Positions 59,101 to 64,000 of a stretch of 64,000 nt of DNA are shown here, in pieces. The stretch's first letter is position 1; each line of letters opens with the position of its first letter. The notes below the pieces were generated by a model. That model had not been told where the DNA came from. It did no database searches and saw nothing but the letters and a program-made list of their open reading frames with translations. Source of the stretch: Sternotherus odoratus (taxonomy: Eukaryota > Chordata > Testudines > Kinosternidae); assembly GCA_032164245.1 (NCBI GenBank), contig JAVMKO010000021.1, forward strand, positions 9,244,285 through 9,308,284, given 5' to 3'. The position numbers were made by a program, and so were the translations under genes.

Positions 59101-60868
59101 TGTGCCAAGCTATCAATGTTCTGATACACTGGGGGGGCTGATCGCTGGTGACCCATCACACTGAGGAGGGCATCTGGAAAAAGACTTTGAAGGTTTCATT
59201 TGTGGTGAAACTTGAGTTAGAAGCCTGAGCCCGATGTCCTCCTGGGTGAAGACCACTGACTTCCAGGGAGTCTTGCCCAGGAGGAGTTGAACACATTCTG
59301 CCTTGCTCACATCATCCTCTGTATCCCACCCAGTCTGAGCTCAGGTGCAGAGTGGGATATGTGTGGGACGGAGGAAGGGAGGCTAGGGCCATGCTGGGTA
59401 CCTGGGCAGGCAGGGAGCATCACCCCGACAGTGCCTCAGTCACTCTCTAGCGAGGACAGACTACTGGGGAGGCACTGCAGGAAGTTACAGCCAAACACTC
59501 TCCCCAAAGAGCGCCGATACTCAGAGTAGGGGAAAGAAACCTCAGAGATCTTTCTCCGAGTCATAGGAGGGGGCTTTATGCTGCAGCCAAGGACTGGGGG
59601 TGGGAACAGAGCCTCCCGGAGGAAAGGCATGAGGTGCAGCTGGGGAGAATCCCAGACGTGGATCCGTTATTTCTGGTCTATTGTTTCCCTTCTACCTCCA
59701 GATAGAAGGGACAATGGACCGTGGCTCCCGCTCGGGTCGCACAGCCGCCCTTACCTTGGGCAGGACGGGACTAGGGCAGGTGTGATCGAAGAAAATGCAG
59801 CTGAAGGATCCATAGATGCCATCGTTAATGTAATACAGCATGTTCTTCTTGCTGCTGGACTCTGGGGGATGGGGAGAGAGAGCAGGCAAGGCAGACTCAG
59901 GGAAGGGTCAATTCACATGTCAAGCGGAATACTTTGAGCTCCTGGGATGGGACAAGGATGCCCCATTTGAGGGACTTTGTCATCCTGACTGGCTTTTGAG
60001 GGGCAACCAGACACTGACCTGGCTGAGGGCCACAGATAATGAGAATTGAGGCCTGAATCAACTCCCACACATTTTTCCAGCAGTCACTACTATGGTCCAA
60101 TATCAAAACAGATCCACTTTGTACTAGTAGGATCTGAACTAGGGAACAGCTCCTAGCCCACAGTTCAATTACCCATCACAACACCCTGTTGCCTCCACGG
60201 GGGCTCTGCACCACAAGAAGATACATCATTGCACCTGCTCAACCTACCGTCTGAGCCAGGCGGATCCAAGGGAATCTCCTGCTTGTCAATAACATTGACA
60301 GCCAAGGTAAAGGCGGAAGCTACATAGTATCGTCCTGGTTTGGCAATGATCTGCACCCCACAGCCTTCTGGGAAATATAAGTCCAAGGCAGAGTTTATCG
60401 TGGCTGCAATCTGGTTGGTAGAGGGGGGTGGGAAGAAACCATAACATTTATTAGTTAACAATCCTTTCAATATAAAGGCCAGAGATTCAAGCCCAGCTGG
60501 AATACAAGCTAAGCTGCCTTCACTGCTTAAAGAGAACACAAACTAAAATCTTTATACCTCTTCAAACTGGACTTTAGAATTTTCAGTGCCAGGGAATCCA
60601 CCTCCAATGTCTAATAAGTGCATCTTGTAGCCCAGCTCTGCACCCATTTCAAACACCAGTCGCGCATCTGCGATGGACCGAGTGAAGGCTTGCAGGTCGA
60701 GGCAGCCACCGCCAACATGAAAACTAAGGGGGAAGAATCCTTAATTTAGTCTGGGCTAAGCCCCGTCTCCCAGCCTCCTCTAATGCCAGAGCGTTGAGAG
60801 CAGACTTGGGAAACAGTGCAAAATGTTATTCACAAATAATCATTCTATAGGAGAGTTATGCTCTTCCC

Positions 60869-60917
<49 letters not shown>

Positions 60918-63741
60918 ATAACCTTTCAGACTAAAGAAAAACAAAAATAAAGCCTCCAGTGCAGTGTGTGTGATTTCTCCTAGACAGTCTGCAGTGAGTT
61001 TCACATAAAGTGACTCCAGCAAGGCCCTTAGATATCTAGGCCGGGAATTTCAAAGAAGTTATGTCTCTATTTGCAATGACTTTCAATAGCTGATCTGCTA
61101 CATTCCCTAGGATCCTCTGAAAAAGATCAGCCTTAAAGGAACAATACATAGAAAGAAAACGCATCCATTACAGAGATTCACTCTTGAGATAAATTTAATT
61201 TTGATCACACTCATGACCTTCTTGCGTTTAACGGGAATAATTTTGCTTGAAATATTTTTAGTTGTGAAACCTTAGTTTTACACCCAAATATGCAATGTAA
61301 AACTTGCTTGGTTATTGGTTAGTTCCCTAAGCCACCCAAATTAATCAAGGAACAGAAACAATACAACGTTACTTGGAGAAGCAACCCACAGCGTGAATTT
61401 CCAACACTTGCAATTTGCAAACAATCTAAGCAGGAATCCTCGTCTGAAGAAATTAGGAAGAGTGCCACAATTAATGTGGAATTCTGCTGCCTGTTGATGG
61501 GCTATTTGTGACCAGAAATGGAGGAGAAACCCCTTCAGTGAATGCAGTAGGATTGACTTGCCCAGGTTTGGTGGTCAGACAGGCCCTCCCAGATCCATGA
61601 AGCTGAGTGCAAGTAAAGTTAGGTTTCAGGGTTTGTGCTTGTGTGTCTCAGTTTAGGAGGATCAGGCTTCATGGTATGAGGATGCCACCCTGTGTACCTG
61701 ATGCCAACGATCTCCACACTCATCTCCTTTGCAGTTTCTAGTAGGTGTCTGCAGGACTTAAGGGTGGCACCAAACTTGAGGCTCAGACTGGCAGAGGAGG
61801 TGGGGTTGTCGGTGGCGATGCCCAGAACCATCCTGTGGAATGAAGTTACACCAGGTAGGTGTCCCAGCTCTTCGTCTCCCACTCCCCATTTACTAGGCAG
61901 GCCAAGGCATGCGATTTCTCCAACTCTTTTCTGAAGCCAGCCCTAGTACATGGAACATGAACATGCTATGAAAATACCTAAAGGCCCTGCCCATAACAAA
62001 TGTCCCATTCACCCTCTAGAGGAGATTGAGAGACTGACCTTTGGTCCTCCTCTGTTTCCAGCCTCAGTAGCCTCCTTCTTCCATACCCAGAGTTTCTATA
62101 CAAACCTGGCATGTGGATGGCTCCTTGCCACTTTCCGGAGCTCCACTTCATTGTCGAAGGCCATCAGCTGCACCCCGTGGCTGGCTGCGTATTTGAGCTG
62201 CGAGATCTGTTTGCAGGGGTTGGTGTAGATAATCCTGTCAGGTGGGACCCCAATGCTCTGAACTAATGCAATCTCTGTCTGCAACACCAATGAAAGAGCA
62301 GTATTAGCAGGGTGTATGGATCAGCCCCATGGGAACTCAGTGTTGAGTTCCTAACTACTTGTATCCCACAAGAGCTCCGGGCCTGGGCCAGTCTAATGCA
62401 TGTTGTAGGTTCACCAAGGGCAACCCATCAGGATTCAGGCCTGGGATTCTCCTGAGAACCAAACTGCTTCACATGGTGTAAGGAGGAAGGAATGAGCATC
62501 TCTCTCCCTGCTAGCTGCTTAGAGCACATTCAGGCTATGTGCAACTCCATTCATTGTCATGGCCTCTCGGGTTTTGTTGTTTTCCCTTAGGTGTTGCTCT
62601 TAAGACACATAAATACCTGTCTCCGTGGCAACCTGTTCCACTAAATCACAAAGAACTAAATAGCCTTGCTTTGATCCGCCCTGAAAAAAACCAGTTAAAT
62701 GAGACAAGAGGGAGCGTCTGACTCCGCCCTGAACCCAGCATGTCCCAGAAAAACCAACACACTTGGGACACGCCTCGTTACAGATGGAGACGTGTAAAAC
62801 AAGGACAGTCAGGTGAAAGGGAATGGTCGCCTTCGAGTTTGGAACACCCGACTGCAGGAAGCAGATTTTCCGGGATGCACTATTGCAGTTTTGCCGGAAG
62901 AGGGAGATTCCCTCCCGTGTCAATGCAGCCTGGGAAGCCTAGAACACTACAATCTGCTCTGAGCTTGTTTAATGTTTGTGTTGCCGTACCCTGCCTTGGC
63001 TGGTTCCCTCGCCACTTTCCCAGGCACAGATCTAGCCACTGCCCCCCTCGCCCCCCGCCCCAAGGACGTTGGGTCCCAGAGTTCTTCTTTCCCCTTGTTC
63101 CCACCTTGCTAGCACAGTCAAATCCTGCCCCCAGCTCAGCCAGCGTCCGCACCACTCCTTTGCTGCTGTTGCACTTAACGGCGTAGAAAGGTTTGACGTG
63201 GGGCAAGGCCTTCAAGAAGCGCAGGTGTTTCTTCACCACCTCCCCCAGGTCTGCCACAAAAAAGGCCCGTTTTTCGTTCTAAAGGGAAGAGACTGGAGTC
63301 GACAACAGCTGGTCTCGGCGCTCCGCCCTCCCCCCAAGGAAGGAGAGTTTTAGTGCATTAGTGCTAGGGTGACCAGACCACAAGTGAGAAAAATGAGGAC
63401 AGGGAATGGTGGGTAATAGGAGCCTATATAAGAAAAAGACCCCAAAATCGGGACTGTCCCTATAAAATCAGGACATCTGGTCACCCTAATTAGTGCAATG
63501 AGAAATTGCACTAAAGCATCTCCAATCCTAATGCTTCCGAGGAGAGTGACAGTTAAATCGCCCCCTATAGTTAGATGCCACGTGGCACCCCCGGGGCCAG
63601 TGGATGGGAAGGAAGGGCCCATAGAAGCTAAGTATCACTTACCATCTGGGAGACGTCGATGAGGAGGTTCTCAAGGAGGTCTCTGGTGGTGAAGCCCTCC
63701 TCCACCATCATAAAGTCTGATTCGTCCAAGTACCCACTCAT
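56109..63741 (-). CDS. AZIN2: AZIN2, antizyme inhibitor 2 (ODC-family)
   Basis: AZIN2 is a decarboxylase-fold protein that binds antizyme and so releases ornithine decarboxylase, raising polyamine synthesis and uptake. Nine coding exons: 63741-63643, 63278-63105, 62278-62106, 61832-61698, 60723-60558, 60410-60248, 59861-59755, 56823-56618, 56250-56109. Every junction has GT/AG and keeps phase; the total is 454 codons plus stop (human about 460, from memory). The start [10 protein letters not shown] and the end [11 protein letters not shown] then PVFTPARIT are AZIN2-like, not ODC1-like. ODC-type landmarks kept: FYAVKCN Lys68, His196, GGGFPG 234-239, GPSCDG Cys357. The PLP-contact glutamate of ODC (Glu274) is Lys273 here (AKPGRYY). 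The antizyme-binding region falls in exon 3. A divergent AZIN2-like paralogue is the alternative. Confidence 0.93.
56824..59754 (-). other. AZIN2: AZIN2 large intron
   Basis: Intron between coding exons 7 and 8. About 1.15 kb of it is a TIR element (57812-58964). The remainder shows nothing recognised. Confidence 0.8.
57812..58964. mobile_element. 1.15-kb TIR element with GC-rich minisatellite interior
   Basis: The ends AGAGCCCTGCGGG and CCACGCAGGGCTCT are inverted. Near each end lie further inverted words: TTTCTGCGGATAGCAGC and TATGCGGATACAAATG on the left, TTTTGCGGATAGCGGC and GATGCGGATACACATTTG on the right. The interior (about 57920-58860) repeats CTCCACCTGCCCTGGGC and CCCCACAGCTGCC in both orientations. 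No transposase frame is present, and no clean target duplication was found. The 102-bp element at 278-379 is a relative. Long open frames through it are by-products of GC content. Confidence 0.75.
60876..60912. repeat. (GA)n microsatellite in an AZIN2 intron
   Basis: About 18 GA units between coding exons 4 and 5. Confidence 0.95.
63365..63488. mobile_element. 124-bp hAT-like MITE in AZIN2 intron
   Basis: Same TIRs and length as 54698-54821. The flanks are ATTAGTGC on both sides (63357-63364 and 63489-63496), an exact 8-bp duplication. It lies between coding exons 1 and 2. Confidence 0.93.
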
Positions 63742-63813
63742 CGTCCAGATCTAGGAGAATTGCTAGTTCTAAAGCCTCCTTCAGTAGGAAGTAGTTTCTA
63801 AGTATGCAACACA
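63742..63813 (-). other. AZIN2: AZIN2 5' UTR part of the first coding exon
   Basis: A pyrimidine-rich acceptor (CTTTCCTTACAG on minus) sets the exon start at 63813, 72 bases before the ATG. At least one noncoding exon and the promoter therefore lie beyond the right edge. Confidence 0.6.
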
Positions 63814-63896
63814 CTGTAAGGAAAGAGGAAGAATGTTAGTGGGGGGGTTCTTCTGGGTCCCTCCCCAGAGACCATCCCCATCCAGCACTTTCTCTA

Positions 63897-64000
63897 AGGC
63901 CTGGTCTACATACAAAGTTGTACTGCTGTAATTTTCTACTGATTCAGTTAAACCACTGCAGCTTGTGTGTGGACGCTCCTCTACAGAGCTGAGCAAGTAA
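63897..64000. mobile_element. Partial small TIR element at the window edge
   Basis: AGGCCTGGTCTACATACAAA followed by TTGTACTGCTGTAATTT matches the end of a common turtle non-autonomous DNA element. It is cut by the end of the window. Confidence 0.45.

Noticed and set aside
56109..63741. Calling the gene ODC1
   Set aside because: The N-terminus [10 protein letters not shown] and the C-terminus [11 protein letters not shown] match AZIN2. The Lys at the Glu274 position also argues against an active decarboxylase.
1..64000. CRISPR arrays, operons or defence islands
   Set aside because: The DNA is vertebrate nuclear. The tandem arrays have no spacer structure and there are no bacterial gene clusters.

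Overview
The window looks like nuclear DNA of an amniote, most likely a cryptodiran turtle. It has spliced vertebrate genes with long introns, CpG-island promoters, many CR1 LINE 3' ends, a tRNA-Lys-derived SINE of the turtle Cry type, Penelope-type dispersed repeats, many short hAT-like TIR elements and abundant GC-rich minisatellites. The species assignment is an inference from repeat content.

All recognisable genes are on the minus strand, so the biological order runs from high to low coordinates. (1) AZIN2 (antizyme inhibitor 2, ODC family) is complete in its coding part: nine coding exons between 63741 and 56109, 454 codons, with a polyA signal at 55851. (2) NDUFS5 (15-kDa twin-CX9C subunit of respiratory complex I) has a CpG-rich, ETS-motif promoter and a noncoding first exon near 53.0 kb, and two coding exons at 49.6 and 48.1 kb (106 codons). 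(3) The 5' end of MACF1 (spectraplakin) is represented by two alternative first coding exons, each with its own CpG island. One, at 32.1 kb, begins MSSSDEETLSERS; the other, at 16.9 kb, begins MAGYVPGLLP and resembles the MAGY N-terminus of the paralogue dystonin. Both end in the same phase with one leftover G, so both can join the shared exon 2, which lies left of the window. Nearly everything from 1 to 31.9 kb is therefore MACF1 intron.

Regions: 1-16.8 kb, MACF1 intron with repeats; 16.3-17.7 kb, CpG island and first exon squeezed between two minisatellites; 17.7-31.9 kb, intron with a 1.08-kb hAT-like element full of minisatellite DNA and one low-repeat stretch at 24.1-25.3 kb; 31.9-34.3 kb, second MACF1 promoter and first exons; 34.4-35.35 kb, poly-C and a CCACC/ATTCATC minisatellite; 35.35-47.8 kb, gene-free repeats; 47.8-53.1 kb, NDUFS5; 53.1-55.8 kb, gene-free; 55.85-63.8 kb, AZIN2.

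The genes have no obvious shared pathway: polyamine control, complex I and cytoskeletal crosslinking. I found no new defence-like or operon-like system. The points most worth following are the dystonin-like alternative MACF1 start, the Lys replacing the ODC Glu274 equivalent and an apparent intron loss in AZIN2, the AZIN2-NDUFS5-MACF1 linkage, hammerhead-ribozyme-like folds in Penelope-type repeats, and TIR transposons that carry GC-rich minisatellites.
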